From: Hysterium pulicare CBS 123377
Taxonomy: Eukaryota; Ascomycota; Dothideomycetes; Hysteriales; Hysteriaceae
Length of the DNA stretch: 64,000 nt
Direction: 5' to 3'
NCBI GenBank assembly: GCA_000467715.1
Contig: AJFK01000612.1
Coordinates: 186,001-250,000 of the forward strand
Part shown: positions 10,943 to 21,175 of the stretch, piece by piece
Numbering within the stretch: position 1 is the first letter of the stretch
How the letters are laid out: each line of letters starts with the position of its first letter
The notes under the pieces: generated by a model
Seen by the model: the letters and a program-made list of their open reading frames with translations, nothing else
What the model was told of the DNA's origin: nothing
Database searches by the model: none
Position numbers and translations under genes: made by a program

Positions 10943-12424
10943 GGAGCCGGGGAGCCCAGAAAGGGGCAGAAGCGAGCGGTTGCAGGCTTGACTCCGGAGT
11001 GTTTGGGTGTGTCAATTGCGGCTCATAGATGAACTTAGGCATAAGACCGGTAACCACGATCCAAAGAAAAAAGAACGGGCTCTAGGTTGGTTGGTCGGGG
11101 CAGAGGAGTTTATCTGGATGAAATAATACTGTTGCATTCATGTTACATATTTCCCGACGATTCATAGTGCCAGGCGCCTAGACTGTTCGTACCACCCAAT
11201 ATTTTTTGTCCCCAGTTCTGCAATGTCGTCTATGAATAGCGTGATAGAAATCAATGATCGGTTCCTATTTCGTCACGATGTTTATATTAGTCCGGCACTT
11301 GCGGCTCTCCGAGAATTGGATTTTCCCGACGTTTAAAGTCAAGGCATGCCTTTCGCCTGAGCTTCAAGAGGCAACTGGCTATTAATCCTTCCGCCGGGTC
11401 TAAATCATCTATGTAGACCGGTAGAAACAAACAAGGGAGAGGCGGGCATAGTCTTGAAAGGGCTGCCAATTATCTCGCCAATTTACCGGAGGTTGGTAGG
11501 TACCTGGTAGACGCAGAGGTCGTCGGACATTGCGGTGGTGATGTGATTTTGTCCCTTACCCGCATGGAGATGGTGCATCCGTTTCGCGTCCTGCATGGCA
11601 AGGTTGGAAATGAACGATTGGCAGGAATAGCGATCCTCGAATCCTGCCTCTCTGCAGCGCTGCTGGCTTCGGCTACTTGACTTGACGTCGTAGGGTGCAG
11701 GCTTCATGTGGCGTTCTGCAGCGATACACAATTATCGAGCAATCAATATTAATTGCGTGGTTGGTCCTCAGACGCAGGAGGCATGTCCCCCAGCATGCCG
11801 GCTGCATTGAAGTCGCCACAACGACGAAGCCGCAGCCAGCTGGTGCAACACGCAAGCACGCAAGCACGCAAGCATTATTGAGCCAGCCGTGCTGGGCAAA
11901 GACGCTGGCTGGTACAATTGACGCGGCGGCGACGAGTGTCTTGATAGGAGATGGCTGGCTTGGGCGGTGGACAATGCAAAACCGTTTGTTGGCAAGGTGG
12001 GCGGGCCGATTGGCAGTGTTCCTTTGAACAAGCTGCTAGGCCATGGGCACGCTGCGATATGCAGGGGATGCAGCCGATCCGTGCTGCGGCGAGAAACAGG
12101 GAAGCGAATCAAATTGCATGGCGGCCTGTGCTAAGATGAAACGCACTGTTCCCACTGTTCCAAGCTTTCCTTCACTTGTGCTCCCCTATCGCCCGCCAAT
12201 AAATACCGCTCCCCCCTTCCACCTCCTCCATTCCTTTTCCACCACAACACTACTATACTATTCACTCTCACTCACTCGCTTGACTGACGTGTCTGCCTCA
12301 CGCTCGTTTACATTCTTGTCGATAATCTCTGCCTCTTCTACTTCGCTACCTCGACAACATCAACATCCTCACTCCCACACCAACAGACACCAACGAGTCA
12401 GCAAACCACCACCACACAATCAAA
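10943..12424. other. Intergenic region with repeat copy C and promoter of the wall-protein gene
   Basis: About 1.5 kb without a supported gene. It holds repeat copy C near 11371-11445 and a short tandem array at about 11850-11872, where an 8-bp unit GCAAGCAC is repeated about three times. Just before the next gene are a CCAAT/AATAAAT-like element near 12198 and a long pyrimidine- and CA-rich leader, as is common before highly expressed fungal genes. Confidence 0.5.
11371..11445 (-). repeat. Dispersed short repeat, copy C
   Basis: On the minus strand it reads LPCLFLPVY...LIASCLL. It keeps the invariant L, P, Y, L-D, G and A-S-C positions of copies A and B at the same spacing and with no gap. 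It is the most diverged copy. It lies in the spacer downstream of the transporter, about 4.6 kb from copy B. Confidence 0.45.
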
Positions 12425-12898
12425 ATGCGTGCCTCATTCGCTCTCGCCATCATCGCAGCTGTCGCTGTCTCTGCCACACCTGTCGACCCCATCAGCCAAA
12501 TCTCCGACGGTCAATTGCAGGCTCCTACCTCAGTCCCAGCTGTCGCCAGCTCTGCTGCCGCTGCTACCACCGCCGTAGTTGAGACCACAGTTCCAGTCGT
12601 CACCAGCGCCGTTGCGACTGCCCCAGCTGCCTCGGCTCCAGCTGCTTCGGCCCCAGTTGTCGTTACCAGCGCCGTCATCGTCCCATCCGTCGGCGTCTCG
12701 ACTGTCCTCCCAGTCTCCAGCGGTATCTTCCCCAACTCGACTCTCAGCGTCGCTACCTCCGCTGCCGCAACCTCTGTTGGTGCCACTGGTACTGTGCCTG
12801 CTTCCACTAGCGCTCCGGCTCAAACTGGTGCTGCTGTTGCCAACATGGCCTCTTTCGGCACGGTTGCTCTCGCTATCGCCGGTTTCTTCCTTGCTTAA
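12425..12898 (+). CDS. Small PIR-repeat, GPI-anchored cell-wall protein (Cwp-like)
   Basis: A single exon of 157 residues. Residues 1-18 are a clear secretion signal (MRASFALAIIAAVAVSA). Next comes one PIR-type motif, SQISDGQLQAPTS, close to the consensus of yeast Pir and Cwp1/Cwp2 proteins, whose Gln links through an alkali-labile bond to beta-1,3-glucan. The middle is almost entirely Ala, Ser, Thr, Val and Pro and should be heavily O-mannosylated. The C-terminus has a hydrophobic tail (VALAIAGFFLA) after small residues, a GPI-anchor addition signal. There are no cysteines. By analogy with Cwp proteins it would be a structural wall protein attached at two points. The ATG has a good context (CAAAATG) after a long pyrimidine-rich leader, which suggests strong expression. 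Confidence 0.85.
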   Translation: MRASFALAIIAAVAVSATPVDPISQISDGQLQAPTSVPAVASSAAAATTAVVETTVPVVTSAVATAPAASAPAASAPVVVTSAVIVPSVGVSTVLPVSSGIFPNSTLSVATSAAATSVGATGTVPASTSAPAQTGAAVANMASFGTVALAIAGFFLA

Positions 12899-15168
12899 AT
12901 GCGAGTAGGGATCGTCGAGCGTTTGCATTCATCATTCTTCACTTTCGACTTCACTTCGACATCGAGCGGCATTTTCTCAACCAGCATTTTGAACGTCAGC
13001 GAGAGAGTTTAGGTAGGAGGAGTTGTTAATACACAATCATCACATCGGCTTTTTCGACTTGCTCATCAAAGATGGAGGGGATTATGTAGTGACAGATGGA
13101 GAGGTCAGGAGTTGGTGGAGCACAAAACACACATTTGCTTTCTTTTCTTCTCAGATACACCTTCGAGGACAGGGGAACTGGAATTTTCTGGCGAGTTGCA
13201 TGCGCATCACCATTAATGTTACCCAACTACGATAATGCCCGATGCTTTGCATGCCAGTCATGTACACATAGATAGCATAAAGCCCATGGCAAAATCTACC
13301 AATTCTGCCGCCATCTAATAATCCATTGCCTCGGTGACATAAGGCGTTAGTTTGTTGTCTTTCTTCCATTAGAACCTTAGAAGAACGTGATCAACGTCTA
13401 CATATTCTATCAACATCGAAAGCTCATCAAGCGTGAACAGAAAGTCTCATCCTACGCGTCACCGTCTATCCCCGTCGTGTAATCTTTTCGTAGTCGAGTC
13501 GATACAAGAAAAGGTGCCGTCGTCGCCTAACATAAACGCGCGTCTCAAACCTCAATGATTTCTAGAAACCCTCGAGGCTAGCACCTTCCCTCTCTGTTTT
13601 GTCATGAACGCCCTCGTACCATGGTTCATCTCACCTCGGGCGGCGCCTCTCCTCGTGCTTACCACAAAACCATCATCCGATCCACGCGTCAACTCCGCGC
13701 AAAACCCCATCGATGACTGAAAATCACATCAACAGTGTACTTAAGACCCATCAATTCTCCACCCACCAACGCGTATGTATGATGACTACTACCGATACCT
13801 CCATCACGGCATCACAAAACCTTTTCGCAGTTCAGACCCTCCTCCATCAAAACCACGCGTTCCTGGCGCCCGGCCCCGGCGCCATCTCATCCCATCCCTT
13901 GAACTAGCACAGTAGCCTCCCGCCGGCAATCCTTTTCGATAGAAAAAACCCCCATTTTAGCCGCTTCCTTCTTCTCGTTAGCGACGCTCAGACCTTCTCA
14001 ACAATTTTCTGTTAGCCCGGACCCGCATGGCTTGGCCTAACTGGGTCTAAATCAGGTAACACGCGTAACGCGCCACTTATTTTTTCCTGTTCCCCTTTGC
14101 CGGCGCCGGAGGGAACTGCGGTTTGGTTCGAACGAGCACTTTCACATGCATGTGTTGAGAGCGGGCGAGATTGGATTCTGCCCTTGGGATTATTCGTCGT
14201 TTTGATGTTTGCGGAACAGTTTCATGAGGTATGTACTTTTGCTCTGAGGAGCACTGCTCCTGTACTTGGCTCTCAGTGCCACGAGATTATGCCACTCAGA
14301 TCAGAGTAACGTTACAGTACTCCCGTACGCCGTAGGACCAGTCCCCGCTTCGCTCCCTTGAGACACCCGGAAAGGGGGGGCAATGGAACAATATTGGAAT
14401 GTGGCAATTCCTCTCGATCCAGGTTTAAGCCCCATGATTACTGTCAAGTTGACCATTCTGAATTGTCGGTCAAGGAAATCCACTTCTTCACCAAGAGTCT
14501 TTTCTAGATACGCGTACATCTTCATAGCTGTACGCACTGTAAAAAGGAACCGACTCCGGAGTAGGATTCCATCAAGCTGTTTGTTGGAATGTGAGGCTGG
14601 CACGCATGTAACGCCACACGGCAGGGGTGGAACAAATCCCGTCTCGGCGATCATCGAGATCGGGAGCCGGGTTCCTTCGTATCGTGAAATAGCGGCAGAT
14701 AGTACAGAAGAGACGTTAAACTAAGAGCTTGAGGTTCGTTCTAGGCGCTTGTAGAGATTTTGTTAGTAGATAGTCATAGGATCTTAAAGCTAACTTTGAA
14801 CGACTTTGTCTTAAGTCTACTGCTCGGAATGGGTCTGACGTTTGTCTGATATTAATACTGATATCTAACTATAGGGTATAAGAATATACAGGAACGATCG
14901 ATTTGAAAGGGTTCATCGACCTTTTCTGATCATAGAGAGAAAGTAAACGCAGATCCACTGCGAAGCGCGACAGGAGCCAAAAACAAGAAACGCCATGGCT
15001 GTATGCTTATATGTAAAGTGAGTGACGTGTGATCCAAGACTTTTATGCTGTCGTTAGTCAGTTGGTCCTCGTTCTCATAAGCCGATTACGCCAAAAAATG
15101 CAAAAAGCTCCATAACAAAAGAGCAGGAGGGATGTACATGACACACTTCGCGTGCGGAGTCTCGTCCC
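12899..15168. other. Long intergenic region
   Basis: About 2.3 kb between the wall-protein gene and the convergent large membrane-protein gene. Only short overlapping open frames are present, none with recognisable features. A 10-bp palindrome (ACTCCGGAGT) occurs near 14552. No RNA gene or repeat family could be identified by eye. Confidence 0.45.
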
Positions 15169-18100
15169 TTAACTCAACCAGTTCACCCAGCTACATCCAC
15201 ATCCACCTGTTCCACCATCAATACCCAACCCTGATACTGCCTGTAGCGGGCCCTCAGATGGGTTAACTGCTACACCACCAAATGCCCTATCTTCGAGTAC
15301 AAACGATTTGTCATCATCAACGATCTTGCCGGACGTATCCATGCCGTAACAATAGATCATCTTCTCGTCATTCGCGCCGCCGTGACGATCTAGCGTGATG
15401 GTCACCGGGTAGGGGAAGGAACCTGGGCGGCTGAAGACGTTCCCTGGAGCAGCTGAAGCCGAAGGGGAAGCTTTGGAGGTTGGAGTTGCAGATGCGGGAC
15501 CTTGAAGAAGAGGTTTTGTGGTCTGGGACCTCGTCCAAATTTGAACTAAGTATCTAGTTTGAGCCCAGGTGCATCTCATCGTTGCGCTATCAAAGGTACT
15601 TCCACCGTCGGTGTCAGCCGGTACACCCCCGAAAGAACTGTTGGTCGGCGTGATGGATTTCAAGAAGATGGACCGATCGTAGTAGATATAAAAGCCATAA
15701 TGTTCGTTATCGTTCCCGCGATTATACAAGCGGAGAGGTTGGGACGAGGGAAGAGGGAGGAGAGTAGCAGCGGCAGCGGTGCCATCACTGTTGACGGAAG
15801 GAGGAGGGATGACATCCGTGATGTTGTCGAAGGGGTTGTCGGAACGTTTGGCGAGACGAGCGGAGGTGGTTTTCGTAGGATCTTGGAAGGTGATGAAGAA
15901 GGGTGTTTGTTCGCCTTCGAATGGCTGCACTGTATCATCGGTCGTATTCCCTAGAAACTTCTGGTCGTTTAAGCTGGGAGGCTCAGGGGATGGGGACGGG
16001 GTGGCTCGGAGTCTGAGAAAGCGTGAACGAATGAAAGCCCCTGCAGTGACCGCATTTGAAATCTTGTTCAAGTCTCGCTTCAGTTTCGCTGGTTGGGTTT
16101 TTGAAGGATCTGATATGGTCCCATTCTGGAAGACAATCTCGAGCCTAAAGTTAGGCTGATCTGCTTTATTTGGCGCAATAGACGCTTGCTGCTCCTTTGG
16201 CAGAGCACAGCTCCAGAGTGTTGCCGGCGAGACGCACCCGCTGTTTTCGACTTGGGCTTCTGGCTGAGCAATGGTAGAGACGCCAGTCGGAATAGGGGGG
16301 AATCCAGTCAAGTTAAGCCACTGAGATGGTACAGTTTTAGGCCCTTCGTGGTTGTGCTTTCTTGTCAAAACCACAACTACTGGAACAATTATAGCAATGA
16401 GGCAGAGAAGGAAAATACAACAACAACCCCACCACAAGCAGCAACATTTCCGACTCTTTTTCCGCTTGGTACGTTCATTGGGGTCTTTAGTGTCTTTCCG
16501 GTTTTTCCGCCTAACCCAGTCCATGATTTGGAATTTTCGAAGCTTATTCGGGGCTCTTGCATGAGACAAAGTCTTGGACGTCCCTTCACGGGCTGCTTCC
16601 CCATTGTACGATCGACTATTGCTACCTTTTGACTCATGTGGATATATGGGGGGTGGCTCAAATTGATAGATGACGTTTCGCTGGGGAGGCGAACGTCCAC
16701 TTGTGGTTGAACTTGGTTGTCGATCGTGAAGCTCAAGGATCTCAGTCATTTTTCCTGGACGTTCATGGACCTCGCGGGGTACTACGAACGTTCCAACCGC
16801 GGCCGTGCGAAGAATCGGAGAAGGACTCGTTGCAGCAGAAACAGGTGATAGAACATGGTTTCTTGTCGGCGGAGTTTGGCTAGGATGTACTAGGAATTGA
16901 TGGGTTGGGGGCTTGGATTGCTCATTCTCACGTGAGGATATGATGTTCACCTCGTTTGCAGGCAAACGATTCTCAGTCCACTGCGAATCGAGCCCAATAA
17001 GGATAGGCATTTCTCGTTCCATAGATGCGCTGGCTTTAGCCTCAGGGCCAGTAGAGTCAAGCCATTTCGTTATCGTTGGAGAAGAGTGATGGGAATCGTG
17101 GAAGTCGTTGGCTCCACGATCAGATGCACTCTTTTCCGTTGCAGACCAAATATACGTGAATGGAGTCAGAGCTGGTGAATTTGGACTCATGCCGAACCTC
17201 TGCGGTATTGTTGGCACGTCAGGTGTTTCATCAGCCGCTTTCCTTGTCCAGAGAGAATTGGACCTTGATAGTTCGAAAGGCGTTGTAATGACATTCCACC
17301 AGCCACGCGACCGTCGTGGAGTAGGAACCATTGTGGTATCAACAGAAAGACCAGATCGGATTATCGGCGTTTCGTCCTCTTCAAAAAGTGTCCCCGTGGA
17401 AAGAACCCTATCTTTCTGTTTCACTTCTTCATCCTCCTCGAAAGCCGTGACAGCGGAATCGATTGTGCTATTCCGTGCATGTGACCCGACATTCTCAGAA
17501 GCTACTCTCGTTTCTGGCCCGATTCCTTCGCTGTATGCAACCTTGTAGCTAGTTTCATGCTGTGGTGTTGATCTCAGAACGGCTGGGGGCAAAGCTGGCA
17601 CCGGAGGCACGTGTTGTATCCCTAAGGGATCGGCTGCATAGAACGTTGCCCTAGAATATATGCTCGACGCTGGCCTACGAGATTCTGGAGTGTCGGGCGA
17701 CCATACTGACTTCATCACCGCAGGCGTTACTATGATACTTGGGGTCACCAAGGTTGCATCGCTTTCTGACCGCTCTCTAGTTGTTCTGTAAGATGTGTGA
17801 TCTGATAGGCTGTCTGAAGGGATTGATATGCCGATTGGGATTGGCCTATCGGAGGGAGAGATTTCCATCCAAGTATTCCTTCCCGGTTTTAATGTACTCG
17901 CGGTGTCAGGGTCAAGGTAATTCGCCATTTCATCGGGTTTGGCCGAGATATTCCTTTGATCCCGGTCATGTTGTGTTTGCTCGACGTCGGGTCGCATAGT
18001 CATAGACTTGAAGCGTAAATCATTTCCTACGACCTTATCAGACTTCCCCAAAGACCACCAACCAGTCTTTTTGGTTGTCTCATTGTTCGTGATGTCTATC

Positions 18101-18540
18101 GAACCTTTTTGAGGGAACAGCTGCCTGGGCGCACCTCCTTTGTGTCTTCCAACATCAGTGTCCACCTTTATACCGGGTCTGGCAGCTCTCCCGAATTTCT
18201 CTTTTCGTCGTGACTTAGTTCGGGAAGCTCTCACTGAAAAAGACTTCGAGCTACGTTTCGCCATAGCTTTACGTGCCGCTATGCGGGCCGCGTCTGGTGG
18301 GGCATCTGTTTCCCAGTGGTATCGTTCATGTGCAGGAGCTTGGAAGTTATGAGGGTCGTTCAAATGTAGTTGTATTTGTGGTCGCTCGGACTCTGGATAA
18401 GTAGGTGGTGGATTGTCGTTCAGTCGACTGTCCCTATCCATAAACTCCGTCCCAGAAAACCTCGTTATTCTTCCGGTCGTCCTCCGTAACCGGTTTGGTG
18501 GGGATCCTGGTCTTGAGGGATTCGAGGATATGGTATCCAT
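15169..18540 (-). CDS. Large single-pass membrane protein, fungal, function unknown
   Basis: An uninterrupted frame of 1,123 residues with no intron. About 700 N-terminal residues are hydrophilic and probably disordered, rich in Ser, Pro, Arg and Thr, with basic clusters (FSVRASRTKSRRKEKFGR). A very basic stretch (KNRKDTKDPNERTKRKKSRK) precedes a Cys/Trp run and one membrane segment at about residues 703-728 (CCIFLLCLIAIIVPVVVVLT). The roughly 400-residue C-terminal part has spaced cysteines (VSPATLWSCALP, MRCTWAQTRY, MIYCYGM, GGCGCSW), several N-glycosylation sequons and an HYGFYIYYDRSIFLKS block. This looks like a folded outer or lumenal domain. The positive-inside rule puts the long tail in the cytosol. 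I recall similar proteins in other filamentous fungi annotated only as hypothetical. A sensor or wall-related role is a guess from topology. Confidence 0.75.
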   Translation of the reverse strand: MDTISSNPSRPGSPPNRLRRTTGRITRFSGTEFMDRDSRLNDNPPPTYPESERPQIQLHLNDPHNFQAPAHERYHWETDAPPDAARIAARKAMAKRSSKSFSVRASRTKSRRKEKFGRAARPGIKVDTDVGRHKGGAPRQLFPQKGSIDITNNETTKKTGWWSLGKSDKVVGNDLRFKSMTMRPDVEQTQHDRDQRNISAKPDEMANYLDPDTASTLKPGRNTWMEISPSDRPIPIGISIPSDSLSDHTSYRTTRERSESDATLVTPSIIVTPAVMKSVWSPDTPESRRPASSIYSRATFYAADPLGIQHVPPVPALPPAVLRSTPQHETSYKVAYSEGIGPETRVASENVGSHARNSTIDSAVTAFEEDEEVKQKDRVLSTGTLFEEDETPIIRSGLSVDTTMVPTPRRSRGWWNVITTPFELSRSNSLWTRKAADETPDVPTIPQRFGMSPNSPALTPFTYIWSATEKSASDRGANDFHDSHHSSPTITKWLDSTGPEAKASASMEREMPILIGLDSQWTENRLPANEVNIISSRENEQSKPPTHQFLVHPSQTPPTRNHVLSPVSAATSPSPILRTAAVGTFVVPREVHERPGKMTEILELHDRQPSSTTSGRSPPQRNVIYQFEPPPIYPHESKGSNSRSYNGEAAREGTSKTLSHARAPNKLRKFQIMDWVRRKNRKDTKDPNERTKRKKSRKCCCLWWGCCCIFLLCLIAIIVPVVVVLTRKHNHEGPKTVPSQWLNLTGFPPIPTGVSTIAQPEAQVENSGCVSPATLWSCALPKEQQASIAPNKADQPNFRLEIVFQNGTISDPSKTQPAKLKRDLNKISNAVTAGAFIRSRFLRLRATPSPSPEPPSLNDQKFLGNTTDDTVQPFEGEQTPFFITFQDPTKTTSARLAKRSDNPFDNITDVIPPPSVNSDGTAAAATLLPLPSSQPLRLYNRGNDNEHYGFYIYYDRSIFLKSITPTNSSFGGVPADTDGGSTFDSATMRCTWAQTRYLVQIWTRSQTTKPLLQGPASATPTSKASPSASAAPGNVFSRPGSFPYPVTITLDRHGGANDEKMIYCYGMDTSGKIVDDDKSFVLEDRAFGGVAVNPSEGPLQAVSGLGIDGGTGGCGCSWVNWLS

Positions 18541-21175
18541 AGTCTCGCAATTAGCTATCGCTCCGGATGTATGCTGGTGAGTTTGAATGTCAATACGAGT
18601 GTTAGGATTGTGACGAGTAATGCTGATTATGTCTATAGGTAATCCGAAGAAACTGTTAGGCCATGGCGGATGACGGGCTCGAAAAGACTATCCGTCGAGT
18701 TGGGGCTGTCACTAGGATGAAACAAAGGATGTTTGTGATGCGGTATCGTTCTATTGTTGGTCAAGGTGAAGTCTCGACAACGGAACAATTTGGCAGGACA
18801 ATAGAAAGGACAATGACAATAATGAAAGGGTGAACCGTTCGAAGAATAACGGTGGAGAGTGAAGCCACTTCACTACAGCAAGAACGAAGACAAGGACAAA
18901 GAGAGAATGAGAAGCTCTCCGAAGCGCGTGAGCACGCGACTCCAGCGCTCTGGATAGTTCTAGGTAACCATGTCTGCTGGCAACCATACTGCATCCTGTA
19001 TAGCTCTTCAAGAGAAGCCTTCTCTCGGAATGCTGATTTGTCGCCAGCCTCTTCTACGTTGTATTCTGGCGGACGCATAGGAATTGTCGCCGGTGAGTCA
19101 CTGCAATGATTGGAGCTGGCCGCTCCCCTATGGCCGCATCTACCTGGCTAGCGAGCGCCATCTTCAAGTGTTGGGGGGCATAGCCGCCTGGTATTTGCTG
19201 GGCGGAAAGAGAGCTCTCGAAGCATTTCCGAAACGCTGTCGAATCGACCGGTGGAAGTGTTGGCATGCAATGATTGCTGGGATGAAGTCGAGGACCAGTG
19301 AGATGGGATGGTTGGCGATATTTTTAGGCGCCAGCATCTCATTCGACGCTGAGACCCTTCGTTCGCCCCTTGGTCGAAGCTGCTTCGAATCCCGATTCCC
19401 GAAGCAGCGAAATACGAACGATTCACGAAGTCAGGTGCTCCAGTCCCTTGCAATGAACCCACATCGTGGAGCCATGGCCTCAGTTTGGCTCCCTACAGCA
19501 GACAGGCGCAAATGACTTCTATATTCCCAACATGGTCCTATAGAATGCTCATGATGACAGTTCGGACTTTGGATGGGAGGAGAACAAGGCCATCGTTCAA
19601 GTCACGAAGCAGACAAGCTAGTATGTGCCTGGCTGAGGAAGTTTATTGCTCTGATTAACAAGCTATGATTAACAAGCTATTCGGGCCATCACAGTTGCGC
19701 GAGCAGCGTCAAAATGGATGGTTCACTTCAAGGGACTCCAGAGAATCATTTCACTGACGGGTGACCGACCACACCGAAGCTGAGCGATGGCGATTCAACA
19801 TGCGGAACACGAGTTTCGCCATTGATAGCCATATATGTTCGTATCAGGCTAGCTCAGTGTATCCCTTCAATGTTACACGCCTACTGTGCATACGAATGCG
19901 TCTAGTCTCAGGCAGATGTAGGGAGGCAAAGACTGCGTGGCGAGGCATACCTTTGTAGCTCAACAGATCATCAGCATGAGTTCCCACCTTTGTTCTTGTC
20001 GTGGGAAAGGGCCGTTGATCAAAACTTCCATAATGAGCAAGACCAATATGTTTCAACGATCAATTGGTGTAATAATTCGACAGTTTTTAAATCCAACCGC
20101 TGTACACTGAGGCAGACCCTTATCTGCCCATGTGTACCACTGCATGATAGTGGTATAAGCGAGGGGGATAACAAGACGAAAGCCTCTTTTGTCCTCATTT
20201 GGCGTTCGCGTTAAATGAGGACGGTAATTGTTTTAAGCCACCTGTACGATCATCGCTCAGCTTTCATGCCGCCCCTTGGGAGTTGCCATCTGCGGTATTC
20301 CCAAATGGAGTTGATCTTGGAAGGGAGCCGTGGTGGCCTCATACTCGATAGACTCGTGCCAATGCTGCTTTATCGAAGGCAAACCGCGGTGAAGAGGTCT
20401 TTGAGAAAGGTGTCCACCTATTGAGAGGTTCCGCCGAGTTTAGAATCAGATATCAACGTTCGTTCCGTAAGGGGCACTAAGTTAGCTTACTGTTGAAACT
20501 CTTGGTCCATTCAACGGCTGGCTTATCCCTCGACGGCACAGCGGCCACCATTTCGAGCATGCCAAGCAATGACAAAGAAATGATACGAAGAGGATCCCTG
20601 GACCCCTTTGTCGTTCAAAATCTGGCCTTTCATCCAAACTTCTCCATGGACGATACGGAGGAGAGGGCTCTGAATGCGGCGAGTACCTGTTAAGCATTCC
20701 CAGCTTTCACGCGATTGTTTCCACCAACGGACCACTCCCACGCTTCCACCTCGCAACACCCCGGTCCTCCAATATCGCCCTCCTCAATTCGCAAACATCT
20801 GGTCCCTCTGTCGTTCGTTGCGCTCCGCTCTGCTTTATTCGATTCATTTGACGCCTTGCTTCCCTCGTTTCATTGACTACGGAGTGACGCTCCTTGCGCA
20901 TATACTGCTGCCCACGGCGCCGCCAGCTTGGTTCCAGCCCTACCGAGACCTTAGATACAAAGCCAAGCCCCAGAAGTGGCTTTGGCTTCTCCGCATACAC
21001 ATTCCTCTCTACCTTTCTTCCACACTCCTCGCTCATCCTGGCTTCGTCTTCCTTGACCGCCACTACCGGCCATCGTCGGAGGCGCTCCTCTGCCGCAAGG
21101 ACAACAGTTCTTCCGGAGGAAAGATTAGGAGACACTTTGTCCACGATACCTGGAACACCAGCTGATCCCAGCATA
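18541..21175. other. Long divergent intergenic region
   Basis: About 2.6 kb between two divergent genes, so it carries both promoters. A 14-bp sequence (TGATTAACAAGCTA) is directly repeated near 19655-19685. Palindromic pieces such as GAAGCTGCTTC occur near 19376. An open frame runs in from 20894 into the mannosyltransferase frame, but its upstream part is low-quality coding and is better read as 5' leader. No other gene is supported. Confidence 0.45.

Noticed and set aside
11845-11875. Short regularly repeated units considered as an array
   Set aside because: Only about three direct 8-bp units without spacers: a small microsatellite, not a CRISPR-like array.
12511-12928. Long open frames on both other frames opposite the GPI wall-protein gene
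   Set aside because: They are shadows of an Ala/Ser/Thr/Val-rich gene: GC-rich repetitive codons lack stops on every frame. They have no start context or domain of their own.
19370-19450. Sequence resembling a tRNA T-arm (GCTTCGAATCCCG)
   Set aside because: No matching acceptor, D or anticodon stems could be folded around it, and there is no plausible anticodon loop at the right distance.
20894-21175. Possible N-terminal extension of the mannosyltransferase from an upstream in-frame ATG
   Set aside because: The translated stretch is rich in random Leu/Pro/Ser with Cys runs and has no family counterpart. The ATG at 21176 gives a normal cytosolic tail.
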